Part shown: piece by piece, positions 8,319 through 17,600 of the stretch
Position numbering within the stretch: position 1 is the first letter of the stretch
How the letters are laid out: every line of letters starts with the position of its first letter
NCBI GenBank assembly: GCA_047606825.1
Contig: JASGDY010000089.1
Location: forward strand, 1 to 64,000
Length of the DNA: 64,000 nucleotides
DNA from: Rhizosphaericola sp047606825
GTDB lineage: Bacteria > Bacteroidota > Bacteroidia > Chitinophagales > Chitinophagaceae
Reading direction: 5' to 3'
Translations under genes and position numbers: made by a program
The notes under the pieces: model-generated
What the model was told of the DNA's origin: nothing
Databases searched by the model: none
The model's input: the letters and a program-made list of their open reading frames with translations, nothing else

Positions 8319-9053
8319 ATGATGAAGCGCATGGAGGTGGAAAATATCATATCGGAATTGAGGCAACTGGGTTGTGTACAATTGGCAGGTCTAAGAGATG
8401 TCAATCCTTACCAAAAGCCGACCGATGCTTATTTTGAATCCAACATGGAAAGGGTAGTGGGCATGGGGATGTTGTTTCCCTATCATAGGGACAATGTGTT
8501 TGATGTAGCGGATGGCTATTTTGAAGCAGTGGCCACCTATCTGGAAAGCACTGTCATGCAAGAGATGCTTGTTCCGTGTTCTTTTGAAATAGAAAAAATC
8601 GACCATCCTTTCACCGTTCCGGAAAATTATTTTGAAACAATACGTCCCGATCTACTGATAGCGGAAGAACAGGTGATTGAGCAAAAAATAGAGACAAAAG
8701 TCCATTCCTTGTTTCGTCGGTTCAACCAATACGTTGCCGCTGCCGCCGTATTGCTGCTTTTCAGTCTGGGTGCCAATATACTATTACATGTAAAGGAGGA
8801 GAAAAAAGCCTATCAGGTGTTGAACAATATGGATATCAACGAGGAACTGGCAGATGTCCCGACAGAAGAAATTTTTAATTACCTCAACCAGAGTGCTTCC
8901 AAAAATATGGACTATCTTATTAATAACAATGGCGAAAAAAACAATCTGGTCAACCAAGTGATGTATGGTGGCGACCATAGCCGTAATCATTCCCAAAATG
9001 TTTCCGACAGGGAAATTTTGGAGCTTCTGTCCGAGGAAGATCCTGGTTTTTAA
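8319..9053 (+). CDS. Putative membrane anti-sigma factor
   Basis: 244-residue protein with one transmembrane helix at about residues 138-157 (YVAAAAVLLLFSLGANILL), a cytoplasmic N-terminal half and a periplasmic C-terminal half. The N-terminal half has three spaced copies of an aromatic motif: YQKPTDAYF (31-39), FDVADGYF (61-68) and FTVPENYF (98-105). Such F/Y-x-V-P-x-x-YF motifs are seen in Bacteroidota proteins encoded after ECF sigma genes. It starts 32 bp after the sigma factor. Its topology and place support an anti-sigma role, which is inferred. No RsiW-type zinc motif (HxxxCxxC) is visible. Confidence 0.65.
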   Translation: MMKRMEVENIISELRQLGCVQLAGLRDVNPYQKPTDAYFESNMERVVGMGMLFPYHRDNVFDVADGYFEAVATYLESTVMQEMLVPCSFEIEKIDHPFTVPENYFETIRPDLLIAEEQVIEQKIETKVHSLFRRFNQYVAAAAVLLLFSLGANILLHVKEEKKAYQVLNNMDINEELADVPTEEIFNYLNQSASKNMDYLINNNGEKNNLVNQVMYGGDHSRNHSQNVSDREILELLSEEDPGF

Positions 9054-9067
9054 CGCGTTTTTGAACG

Positions 9068-9481
9068 ATGCGCAAAAAAAAAGCAAGAAAAAGCAAAAAA
9101 AAGATAATATTAATTGTTTTTTTTACGATTTGTGTCTACATTTGTAATGCACAATTGTTGGCGGGTAATGGAAGATTGGAGGCAATAAAAATGTCTTACA
9201 TAACCAAGTCGCTACAACTAAATGATAAGGAAGCACGGCAGTTTTGGAATGTATATCCTATGTATCTGGAAGATATATCTACTATCAGGCACAAATATCC
9301 CAATGGCGGTTTCCAATGCAAAAGAGCAGTTCTGTCAATACGAAAAAAATATAAGTCTAGGTTTACGCCTATACTTAAGGATTCCAGAAGAGTGAATCAA
9401 GTGTTTAAACTCGAAAAAAATTACAGGGAGGTTCTTCGGAAGGAATTGAGGAAAAGGAATGCCGCAGATTCATCGAAGTAA
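9068..9481 (+). CDS. Exported Spy/CpxP-like small protein
   Basis: 137-residue protein with a lysine-rich n-region and signal peptide (about residues 1-28, ending CNAQ), followed by a helical, highly charged body. The segment ITKSLQLNDKEARQFWNVY resembles the LTPEEAQKFWPVY-type motif of Bacteroidota sensor proteins encoded behind ECF sigma/anti-sigma pairs. It starts 14 bp after the anti-sigma gene, so it is very probably cotranscribed and may sense periplasmic stress. Basic residues dominate the C-terminus. The function is inferred from gene order. Confidence 0.65.
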   Translation: MRKKKARKSKKKIILIVFFTICVYICNAQLLAGNGRLEAIKMSYITKSLQLNDKEARQFWNVYPMYLEDISTIRHKYPNGGFQCKRAVLSIRKKYKSRFTPILKDSRRVNQVFKLEKNYREVLRKELRKRNAADSSK

Positions 9482-9545
9482 TTTTCCACAAAAGAGATAC
9501 AGACGTAACGTCTGGAAAGATAGGTGTTTTTCATAGGTTAGCAAC

Positions 9546-9574
9546 GGCCAGCTTTTTCTAAAGCAGGCCTTTTT
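9546..9574 (+). terminator. Terminator of the ECF operon
   Basis: Arms GGCCAGCTTT and AAAGCAGGCC with one mismatch, loop TTCT, then TTTTT. Confidence 0.7.
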
Positions 9575-9608
9575 ATTTACACCTTCTTTTATTACTTGAA
9601 TCCACCAC

Positions 9609-9851
9609 CTAAGAATAGCCCATTTCCTGGAAATAAGATGCCCTGTCGCCTTGCAAGACATTTATAAGTTGGCTCTGTTGGTGCCCATTTGCATTGACTG
9701 TCCTGTACTGCTCCCCCCATGGCCTAGGGACGGAGCTTGTCATGTGTGCACCTTCATCCGCGTCCGTACCGGTGGTTTTCTGCCGGTACATGCCGCTGTA
9801 GCGTAATGGACAGTGCTTCTCCGTCGGGCCTGTAATCGCGGGTGCATACAA
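9609..9851 (-). CDS. Doubtful small ORF downstream of AraC gene
   Basis: 80-codon frame starting 26 bp after the AraC stop, on the same strand. Its second half (PRPWGEQYRTVNANGHQQ and following) is not low-complexity and ends in GYS. I do not recognise a family and no domain is evident. It could be a small cotranscribed gene, the tail of a decayed gene, or chance. Confidence 0.25.
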   Translation of the reverse strand: MYAPAITGPTEKHCPLRYSGMYRQKTTGTDADEGAHMTSSVPRPWGEQYRTVNANGHQQSQLINVLQGDRASYFQEMGYS

Positions 9852-9876
9852 CCATTACGAACAGCGTTATTTTTTG

Positions 9877-10782
9877 TCATCCCATTTTCGATACCCGGAA
9901 CTGGACCGGCGTATTCCCTACGTTCCTTTTAAAGAAACGGTTGAAATAAGACGGGTCGTTAAATCCGAGATTGTAGCTTATTTCCTTGACGGTCATCGCC
10001 GAAGACGAGAGGAGTATTTTGCTTTCGGTCAGCAGCCGTTCCTCGAGCATTTGGTGGACGGACTGTCCTGTGTTGTTTCTGGCGATGTCGTTGAGGCGGC
10101 GCGGTTGCAAGTTGAGTTTTTCGGCATAGAAAGTGACGTGCTGTTCTGTTCGGAAATGGTCTTCCACCAATAGTTTCAGTCTGCGGATGAGGTCTTTGAC
10201 CTTGTTGTTTTCGGGTTGTTTTTTTCGTGCGTGGTAGAGTTGGTTGGCGGTAAGCAACAGTAGGGAAGCGAGGTGCGAAGCGATGTTTTCGTTGGGTGGA
10301 CCCTGTGATAGTTCCAGTTGTATCAACTGGATGGTGGATGCAAAAACTGCTTTTGCGTTTTCCGTAAGGTCAATGTAGGGTTTCTCGCCTGTTAAGTCCA
10401 TCATGCCAAAATACGCTTCCAGTGGATGGTATTTCGAAAAGAGTTTGTACACGACTTCGCTGAACAGCAGCAACCAACCGCCGCGGTCAAAGTCCAGCAT
10501 GGAATGGATCTGTCCCGGACGCAGGAAAAACACACGGTCGGTCAGCATTTCATATTCGTTGCCGTTGATACGCTGGCTGCCGTGTCCGTGGGTAATCCAC
10601 ATCAGTGTGTAGTGGTCGTGGCGGTGCGGCTTGTCCGACAGTTCGTGGATATATTTGTCTAGGCGTATCAGCTGGATGTTTCGGTTCTTTAGGAGTAGCT
10701 GTTTGGGTAAGGAGTTCTTTTTGATAATGTACTGTTTATGTTCGTTAATGTCACCGCTGGTGTTGGAACAGCCAGGGCACAA
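9877..10782 (-). CDS. AraC family transcriptional regulator
   Basis: 301-residue regulator. The N-terminal half is a cupin-like sensor domain (HRHDHYTLMWITHGHG, then LRPGQIHSM). The C-terminal 100 residues carry two helix-turn-helix motifs, the second with the AraC signature EISYNLGFNDPSYFNRFFKR. The start is uncertain: no ATG lies at the natural family start. The in-frame options are TTG 10782 (preceded by AGGAAAAAG), ATG 10818 and GTG 10827, all inside the end of the upstream esterase gene. TTG 10782 gives the shortest overlap (32 nt) and the best ribosome site. Translational coupling to the esterase is likely. Confidence 0.85.
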   Translation of the reverse strand: MCPGCSNTSGDINEHKQYIIKKNSLPKQLLLKNRNIQLIRLDKYIHELSDKPHRHDHYTLMWITHGHGSQRINGNEYEMLTDRVFFLRPGQIHSMLDFDRGGWLLLFSEVVYKLFSKYHPLEAYFGMMDLTGEKPYIDLTENAKAVFASTIQLIQLELSQGPPNENIASHLASLLLLTANQLYHARKKQPENNKVKDLIRRLKLLVEDHFRTEQHVTFYAEKLNLQPRRLNDIARNNTGQSVHQMLEERLLTESKILLSSSAMTVKEISYNLGFNDPSYFNRFFKRNVGNTPVQFRVSKMG

Positions 10783-11533
10783 GGTCTTTTTCCTGAAAAG
10801 CCTTGAGCCAACTGTCATGTCCCACACCGGGGTATTCGGTATATTTTATCTCTTTTTTTTCCATCTGAAGTATCGAGACCACCTGTCGTGCATAGTTCAC
10901 AGAGACAACGGGATCGTCTGCACCGTGGAAAACCCATATTGGCGTCTTGCCTATTTTTTGTTTGAGCGTGATGACGTTGGTGCCGCCGCAGATGACAAAG
11001 GCCGCCGCAAACGGTACGGGTTTTCGGATGAGCATTTCGTATGTTCCCATGCCCCCCATGGACAGACCGCCAATATAGACCCTATTTTTGTCAACGCACT
11101 TTTCGGATTGCCATTTTTTTGTCAAAGATAAAAGCAGGCACATCGGAGGCGTAGGCGTGTTGTCCGGATAAAAGATAATCTTGCGGTTTGGGGTATATTT
11201 GGGAGAATCTACCTTGATTTTGGCCCAGAAAGCAGTGTCGGGGCATTGCGGAGCCAGGATAATGGACGGTTGCTGTTGCTCGATGGATTCAAAAAACGGA
11301 ACAACGTATTTTAGCTGTTTGGTATTGTCGTGTCCTCTTTCGCCAGAGCCGTGCAGGAAGATAACCAATGGATAGCTTTTCTTCGCATCGAAATTGTCGG
11401 GATACAGTATCCTGTAGCGCAGTGTGTCGTTGCCTTCTATCAATGAATCGCTTTTGAACTGCGAAAGCGTGTCCTGGCTATAAGCCGACAGTCCGATTAA
11501 GATAAATGTAGTGACGAAAATGAATTGTTTCAT
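10751..11533 (-). CDS. Secreted alpha/beta-hydrolase (predicted esterase/peptidase)
   Basis: 260-residue exported hydrolase with a signal peptide (MKQFIFVTTFILIGLSAYSQ). The fold is shown by the oxyanion segment FLHGSGERG, the nucleophile elbow GLSMGG (serine), the acid in FHGADDPV and the histidine in GVGHDSW. This set matches the predicted peptidase/phospholipase-carboxylesterase group (COG4099-like). The likely substrate is an acyl or acetyl ester in the periplasm. It overlaps the AraC gene on the same strand, so that regulator may control it. Confidence 0.85.
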   Translation of the reverse strand: MKQFIFVTTFILIGLSAYSQDTLSQFKSDSLIEGNDTLRYRILYPDNFDAKKSYPLVIFLHGSGERGHDNTKQLKYVVPFFESIEQQQPSIILAPQCPDTAFWAKIKVDSPKYTPNRKIIFYPDNTPTPPMCLLLSLTKKWQSEKCVDKNRVYIGGLSMGGMGTYEMLIRKPVPFAAAFVICGGTNVITLKQKIGKTPIWVFHGADDPVVSVNYARQVVSILQMEKKEIKYTEYPGVGHDSWLKAFQEKDLVPWLFQHQR

Positions 11534-11818
11534 GAATGGAGCATTATGATTTGTGAATGATGGTTCGTTTTTATGACAATCATTAAGTGAGAAAATATCT
11601 TACCGCGTCTTAACTTCTTAATGGTTTACAAGAAACATATTATATAAATCCCTGTCAATAACTTTTTTCCAAAACAAATATAGCGTATTACGGACGCATC
11701 GTCCTTAATATATCGATAATGTATGGACGGTGTGTCTTATCCACATATACAGAACAAATGTCGAATCAGAGTATCTTTGAGCGACATTGCCGCGTTAGGC
11801 TTTTTATACTTTTGATGT
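11534..11818. other. Divergent intergenic region
   Basis: AT-rich control DNA between the reverse esterase and the forward SDR gene. Only the SDR -7 box is recognised. Confidence 0.5.
11807..11814 (+). promoter_or_regulatory. -7 element of the SDR gene, leaderless start
   Basis: TACTTTTG ends only 4 nt before ATG 11819. A TTG at 11787-11789 gives a 17-nt spacer. A start site 5-7 nt after the -7 box would fall on or next to the ATG, so the mRNA would have almost no 5' untranslated region. Confidence 0.55.
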
Positions 11819-12625
11819 ATGGGCAGATTACAGTTAAGGGACAAGTGGGTATTAGTGACGGGCGCGTCGTCAGGCTTGGGACGGGAGATAGCGACGCAGT
11901 TGGCGCGGGACTACGGTGCCAATATTGTCATCGTCGCGCGCCGTACCCAACAATTGGAGGTTTTACGGAAAGACTTGGAATCCCAGTATAACATACAAGT
12001 CAAAGTGTTGACTGCTGACCTTTGCCGCCAGGAAGACGTGTTGCACGTGTCTGATTTTGCGGCCAAAGAAGTGGATTTGTGCGGTGCCATATTGAATGCC
12101 GGCGTGACCTATTTTGGGCAGGACGCACTGATGACCGACGCGATGCGGGAATGTCTTTTGCAGACCAATATCAGTTCGATTGCTTTTCTGGCACAGCGTC
12201 TTGCGCGATATTTTGACGAGAGTGGCGGGTCGCATGGCTTGCTGTTGGTGTCGAGCATGGCGGCGATATCGCCCGCGCCATACCAGGCATTGTATTCCGG
12301 TACCAAGGCGTTCATCTACGCGTATGGACAGGCATTGTCGGCCGAGTTGACCAACAAGCAATTTTCGATTTCGCTGTGCACGCCGGGCGGCATACGTACC
12401 GAGATGACCAGCAATGCGGGCTTTGACAGTCTGCAAAAATGGCTGATGCCGGTCGATAAGGTTGCACGTACTGCTCTCAACGGTTTTGTAAACCGAGAGC
12501 TCGTCATCGTTCCTGGTGTGGACAATAGGATGGGGGCGTTTTTCTTTAAGTTTTTACCCAAAAAATTCCTGTTGCGGCAGTTGGGAAAGGTGTACCGCAG
12601 GGCGTTGGAAAAGAAGCCGTCCTAA
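11819..12625 (+). CDS. SDR family NAD(P)-dependent oxidoreductase
   Basis: 268-residue short-chain dehydrogenase/reductase. The cofactor motif TGASSGLG (N-terminal), the arginine pair in VARR (NADP-type preference), NAGV, a serine in VSSMAAIS and the catalytic Tyr159-x3-Lys163 (YSGTKAF) are all present. The C-terminal KFLPKKFLLRQLGKVYRRAL is basic and could touch the membrane, as in the DltE/17-beta-HSD12-like SDRs. The substrate is not predictable. It stands alone, followed by a palindromic repeat that may end transcription. Confidence 0.9.
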   Translation: MGRLQLRDKWVLVTGASSGLGREIATQLARDYGANIVIVARRTQQLEVLRKDLESQYNIQVKVLTADLCRQEDVLHVSDFAAKEVDLCGAILNAGVTYFGQDALMTDAMRECLLQTNISSIAFLAQRLARYFDESGGSHGLLLVSSMAAISPAPYQALYSGTKAFIYAYGQALSAELTNKQFSISLCTPGGIRTEMTSNAGFDSLQKWLMPVDKVARTALNGFVNRELVIVPGVDNRMGAFFFKFLPKKFLLRQLGKVYRRALEKKPS

Positions 12626-12673
12626 GTGTTTGGGATTATACGCTGCATAAAAGTGCCATAAACGTGGGAACAC

Positions 12674-12739
12674 CGCTGGCGCACGCGTGTCGCGTGTTTA
12701 TTGATATGCTAAACCCCACGCGACCCGCGTGCGCCAGCG
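12674..12739. repeat. Palindromic repeat P1, copy 1
   Basis: Arms 12674-12696 and 12717-12739 are complementary over 23 bp with one mismatch; the core is GCTGGCGCACGCGTGTCGCG. Copy 2 is at 55725-55788, with a different loop. Both lie in intergenic DNA, 43 kb apart, so this is a dispersed REP-like family. Confidence 0.85.
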
Positions 12740-12874
12740 ACAACGTTTTTTAAATCATTGCACATTTTTATACTGTGAGCTAATGCTGCCTTCTATATTA
12801 TTAATGTCTTACCCATTGAAAGGAGCTTATCTGCCCAAGTCAAAAAAAATATTTAAAAAAAAGTTTAGAAAAAG

Positions 12875-12904
12875 TTGTTGGATATTGAAATCTTGCTATA
12901 TTTG
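12875..12904 (+). promoter_or_regulatory. Canonical promoter upstream of the small ORFs and sterol desaturase
   Basis: TTG (12875-12877), a 19-nt spacer and TATATTTG (12897-12904), an exact TTG-N19-TAnnTTTG match. Transcription should begin near 12910, about 490 nt before the desaturase start and 60 nt before the first tiny ORF. Confidence 0.75.
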
Positions 12905-12919
12905 TCTATCTTTTTTGTA

Positions 12920-12951
12920 GACTTGTATGTGCCAACCACCACATACAAGTC
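12920..12951 (+). promoter_or_regulatory. Hairpin at the 5' end of the leader
   Basis: Perfect 12-bp stem (GACTTGTATGTG against CACATACAAGTC) with loop CCAACCAC, starting about 10 nt after the predicted transcription start. It could stabilise the mRNA 5' end or regulate it. There is no T run, so it is not a simple terminator. Confidence 0.6.
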
Positions 12952-12972
12952 AAAATTTAACATTTAACAACT

Positions 12973-13122
12973 ATGGCACACTTCAATTGGCGTGGGGCTT
13001 TTGTATCCATGAATAAACAAGTTATCTCCGGGGTGGTAAAACTGCACAAACACCAAATTACCGCCGTGGCACCACCTACAGCCTGCTGTTATGGCTGTTG
13101 TCGAATCCGTTTCTCGTGTTGA
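12973..13122 (+). CDS. Possible 49-residue peptide in the leader
   Basis: An ATG 21 nt after the leader hairpin opens a 49-codon frame (MAHFNWRGAFVSMNKQVISG and on) whose end is cysteine-rich (ACCYGCC). An overlapping frame without an ATG encodes a hydrophobic stretch, YSLLLWLLSNPFLVLTLSV, so an old frameshifted small membrane protein is also possible. I recognise no family. It is listed because the promoter and hairpin directly upstream show the region is transcribed. Confidence 0.3.
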   Translation: MAHFNWRGAFVSMNKQVISGVVKLHKHQITAVAPPTACCYGCCRIRFSC

Positions 13123-13266
13123 CACTTTCCGTTTAATCGTTTATAGTATCGTATTCAAACTTCTTGGATAAAGGGTTGCCTTTTGTCGTCCACGTAATTG
13201 GTGGTTGATTGCAAAGGACGGCATTGGGCAGCCTTTTATTCTTTTAACTGTAAAAAACCATTTACT

Positions 13267-13380
13267 ATGCAGTTCCAGGACTATGTATTGCTGGGTAAGA
13301 AGATACTGGTTGGTCTTATCATCTTGCTCGTACCTTTTTTAGTGTTCTATTTCACATTGTCGTTTATTCCCAGACTTTAA
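13267..13380 (+). CDS. Small single-span membrane protein
   Basis: 37 residues starting MQFQDYVLLGKKILVG, with one long hydrophobic helix (about residues 11-33) ending in FIPRL. It ends 20 bp before the sterol desaturase gene and is in the same transcription unit by position. The start ATG 13267 is chosen because residues upstream in frame are unlike a membrane protein N-terminus. A possible role is a partner or stabiliser of the desaturase; this is inference. Confidence 0.5.
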   Translation: MQFQDYVLLGKKILVGLIILLVPFLVFYFTLSFIPRL

Positions 13381-13400
13381 TCTTAATTAAATAAATTAAA

Positions 13401-14489
13401 ATGAAAATACCTAAAGATATTTCTGTTAGAATTACGCGTGACGCGTTTATAAGTATTGTACTCTATGCGTTTCCGGTCGCTTTGATGTTTATATATTTAA
13501 ATATTACGCACCAGCAACCGTGGTTGCATGATGCGGAAAATACAGTTTCGTTCAAAGCGCCTATATGGATAGAGAATATTTTTAAAAACCTGTCCACATG
13601 GGGACTTCCTGCGTTGACGATACTGTTGGGCATCGTGGAATCCTTGGCAGGACTATACAAAAACAAATGGAACAAAAACGAGGCTATACTGGACATTGTC
13701 TGTTTCGTCGTTCCGAGGATTGTCATAAGGCCATTGGTCGTGTATTTCACGTTGAAAGTATTGCCATTCGTTTTGCCTACGCAAAAAAATGTTTTTGGCT
13801 GGGTGCCGTTCTGGTGGGGATTTTTTATAGTCGCCGTGGCCGACGACCTTACGCAGTATTGGTACCACAGGATTCACCATCAGGTTCCTTGGCTTTGGCG
13901 TTTTCACCGTACGCACCATTCCGCGGATTATATGGGTATGGCGATGGCGAGCAGGCAGAATGTTATTTATACTATTTTCTTTTCTCAGATATACCTGACG
14001 GCAGCCTTGACCTATTTCGGCTTGGGATATTCCGCTTTGTTTGTAGGTGTCGTAAAATCTGTCATTACGACGTTGGCGCATTCCAGTATTGCCTGGGACA
14101 AGCCGTTGTACAAATATAAGATTCTGCATCCTGTTGCGTGGATACTGGAACGCACGATATCGACCCCGGCGACGCACCACGCGCACCACGCCGATACGAT
14201 GGATGACGGGATTGGCTACTACAAGGGCAATTTCGGCAATATGTTTTTCCTGTGGGATATTGTTTTCGGTACGGCAAAGATTACAAGAAAATACCCTACC
14301 GGATATGGCATCAAGCACTATAAAGAGGAAGAGTGGTATGCCCAATTTCTATGGCCTATCTTGAAATCCAAAAAGGAGGGAAGCGAACTGGCTGCCGGTG
14401 GTCCTATGGTTGCGGACGCGCCTGAAGCCATAGAGGACGCGGACCTTTCCCAATTACGCACCGAATCGTTGTTGCTTAACAATACCTGA
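13401..14489 (+). CDS. Sterol desaturase / fatty acid hydroxylase family protein
   Basis: 362-residue membrane-bound di-iron oxygenase. The histidine boxes are H156RIHH160 (WYHRIHHQ), H169RTHH173 (FHRTHHS) and THHAHH (258-263), which together bind the two irons. Several hydrophobic segments lie before and between them (about residues 17-35, 62-82, 96-125, 134-152, 190-225). Members hydroxylate or desaturate lipids such as sterols, carotenoids, sphingoid bases or fatty acids; the substrate cannot be told here. The final 40 residues are acidic and variable. A strong promoter lies 490 nt upstream, with small ORFs between. Confidence 0.9.
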   Translation: MKIPKDISVRITRDAFISIVLYAFPVALMFIYLNITHQQPWLHDAENTVSFKAPIWIENIFKNLSTWGLPALTILLGIVESLAGLYKNKWNKNEAILDIVCFVVPRIVIRPLVVYFTLKVLPFVLPTQKNVFGWVPFWWGFFIVAVADDLTQYWYHRIHHQVPWLWRFHRTHHSADYMGMAMASRQNVIYTIFFSQIYLTAALTYFGLGYSALFVGVVKSVITTLAHSSIAWDKPLYKYKILHPVAWILERTISTPATHHAHHADTMDDGIGYYKGNFGNMFFLWDIVFGTAKITRKYPTGYGIKHYKEEEWYAQFLWPILKSKKEGSELAAGGPMVADAPEAIEDADLSQLRTESLLLNNT

Positions 14490-14672
14490 GTTTTATACCT
14501 TATTACTATATAAAAATAGTAGACTTACCACTGTTGTGACGCGCTTTAAAATAGTCGTTGACGATAGTCATCTGACGTTCTATGCCCTCAATCGTTAAAA
14601 ATATAAACCCGGAATCAGGTGCAGAACATATATGCCTATTCCTTTCTCACAATCGAACAAAGAAAAAATCAA

Positions 14673-17600
14673 ATGAAAATAAAACATTGGACAATAAGTT
14701 TTTTACTCAGTACGGCAACGCCTCTATTGGTGGCGGCGCAGGAAAAGACGAGTGCCGTCATCAATTCTGAGCTAAGCGGGCATATCGTCGACCAGTCAAC
14801 CAAAACGCCCCTGGAAGGCGTGAGCATCGTCATCAAAGGCACCACCAACCAGACTGTCACGGACGACAAGGGAAACTTCCATTTGCGTACAGGGCAAAAG
14901 TTTCCCTACACTTTGCAGGTCAGCTTTGTCGGCTACAAGAGCATTGAAGTGAAAGTTGACGGAAGCCCCGTCAATATTGAGCTGAACGCCACCAACCAGT
15001 CCCTGTCCGACGTAGTGGTCGTCGGTTACGGCACCCAAAAACGTAAAGACCTTACGGGTGCGATTGTTTCCGTCCCGAAAGGTAGCCTGCAACAGACGAC
15101 TTCCTCTTTGGACAATACGCTTGGCGGTGCCGTCACGGGTGTGCAGGTAACGCAGAGTTCCGGACAGCCGGGCGCGTCATCCAGCGTGCGTATAAGAGGC
15201 GGTAATTCGATTACGGGCAGCAACGAGCCGTTGTATGTCATTGACGGTCTTATTGTGTACAACGACAATTCCAGCGCAAGTGCAGGTAGCAGTTATACTG
15301 GCGCGGGGCTCAATGTATTGTCCACCATCAATCCCGCGGACATAGAATCGGTGGAGGTTTTGAAAGATGCTTCCGCCACCGCTATTTATGGTTCGCGTGG
15401 TGCCAATGGCGTCATCATCGTCAACACCGTAAAAGGAAGTAAAAGCAAGGATGTCGTATCGTACCAAGGAACACTTGGTTGGCAGGAAATACGCAAAAAA
15501 CTGGACTTGCTGGATGCCAGCCAATGGGCGTCCTTGCGCAATGACATCAACACTTCACTGGGAACTGCCGCATCCTATACCGATGCCCAGATAGAGGCCT
15601 TGGGAAAAGGAACGGACTGGCAGTCTGCCGCGTTGCGCAAAGGTCTTGTGCAGAACCACCAGATAACCGTCAACGGCGGCGACAATAGAACCCGATATGC
15701 GCTTTCGGGCAACTATTTTTCGCAGGACGGTATTTTGCTGAATACCGGTTTCAAGCGTTATTCGGGCAGGGTCAATCTGGAGCGTAATGTTTCCAACAGT
15801 TTTAAAGTAGGTGTCAACGTCATTGGAGCCCGTGTCGAGCAAAACGGTGTGACGGCCACTTCCAGCGGCAACCTTGCTCCCAATACCTGGGTGTTGATAT
15901 TGGAAGGCGTGCCGACCGATTCCATATATACAGCCGATGGAAGCTATAACTATGCGTTGCAATATTCTCCCGGGCTCACCAATGGGATAACGCCCAATCC
16001 TATCGCCGACCTGACCAACACCATCAACAAGACGGCTTCCAACAGGGTATTGGGTAATTTTTTCGCTGAATACAAAATCCTGGACGGGTTAGTGGCAAAA
16101 CTCAATACCGGTGCCGATTTGCTGAACACGAAACAGAATTTCTACGCACCTTACAGAACCTCTGTCGGACTTGCCAATGGCGGCCTGGGGCAGGTAGGGA
16201 CTGTCAATGTCAATTCGTGGCAGGCTGAGTTTACCGTCAACTATAACAAAACCATCAACGAAGACCATTCCATCAACGTGCTTGCAGGTTACACGACCCA
16301 AAAATCCAATGGCCAGCTTGCCCGCGCTACGGCGACCAATTTCCCCAGCGACCTCACGACGTTCAACAGTTTACAGAGCGGTACGCCCGGCACACCTTAT
16401 TCGGATGCATACAAGACTGTGCTGAATTCCTATTTGGGAAGGGTCAACTATTCCTACCTGCACCGTTACAATCTTACGGCTTCGTTGCGTGCCGACGGTT
16501 CTTCGCGTTTTGAGGCATCCAATAGATGGGGTTATTTTCCTTCCGTGGGATTTTCGTGGAACGTGGGGGACGAGCCGTGGTTACAGCGTGCGACATCTGT
16601 CTCTAATCTGAAGCTGAGAGCGAGTTACGGCCGTACCGGCAATCAGGAGATTGGCAACTACCAGTTCCTGTCCTTGCTGTCACCGTTTAACTATTCTTTC
16701 AACGGTACCGTCGTTACGGGTTTTGCGCCACAGAACCTTGCCAATGCTAACCTTACATGGGAAAAAACCGACCAGCTCAACGTAGGGGTGGATTTGGGAT
16801 TGTGGAAAAACACGGTCAACCTTACCGTGGACTACTATGACAAGAAAACGTCTGACCTGTTGTTGAATGTACCGATAGAAACAACCTATGGTTATTCTTC
16901 CTTTTTGCAGAACATAGGTGCCGTCCGCAACCGTGGGTTGGAAATCGCGCTCAACGTGCAGGCGTTGAATGGCGGTTTGAACGGTTTTAACTGGAACACG
17001 GCCGTTAATTTTTCCTTGAACAGAAACAAGGTCTTGTCGTTGGCAGAGGGGCTTGACCAGTTTTCCCCGACACTCCCCTCCGGTACGTTGCAGGTGCTGA
17101 ATCCTGTGCTTGTCAAGGTAGGAGAGTCGCTGGGCACATTTTACGGCTATCAGACGGACGGCATCGTACAGACCGGAGACGACGTGTCGTCGATAGCCAA
17201 GCCAAGCTGGATTACGGGGACCTATCAGGCCGGCGACCGGAAGTATGTCGACCGGGACGGCAACGGTGTCGTCAATTCTGACGACAGGACGATTTTGGGC
17301 AATGCACAGCCCAAGTTTATATATGGGTTTACCAATACCTTTTCGTACAAAGGGTTTGATTTGTTTGTGCTGTTGCAGGGCAGTTACGGCAACAAGATTT
17401 ACAATGCGCTGAAGCAGCAGTTGGAGATTACGACTTTGTCCACCAACGTATTGGCGACCGAGGCGGACAGATGGACGACGACAAATCCTTCCAACGATAT
17501 TCCCAGGGCTACCAGTTCGCCTGTTGCCGTCGTGATGGACAGAAACGTCCAAAGTGGTTCGTATGCGCGGATAAAGACCCTTACGCTGGGTTATAATTTC

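Larger units (their letters stand above)
9482..9876. other. Intergenic region between ECF operon and AraC gene
   Basis: Contains the ECF operon terminator and, on the reverse strand, a doubtful 80-codon frame described separately. Nothing else is recognised. Confidence 0.5.
12626..12972. other. Intergenic region with palindrome, promoter and leader hairpin
   Basis: No gene of normal size. It holds a GCTGGCGCACGCG palindrome (12674-12739), a canonical promoter (12875-12904) and a transcribed hairpin (12920-12951), each listed separately. Confidence 0.6.
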
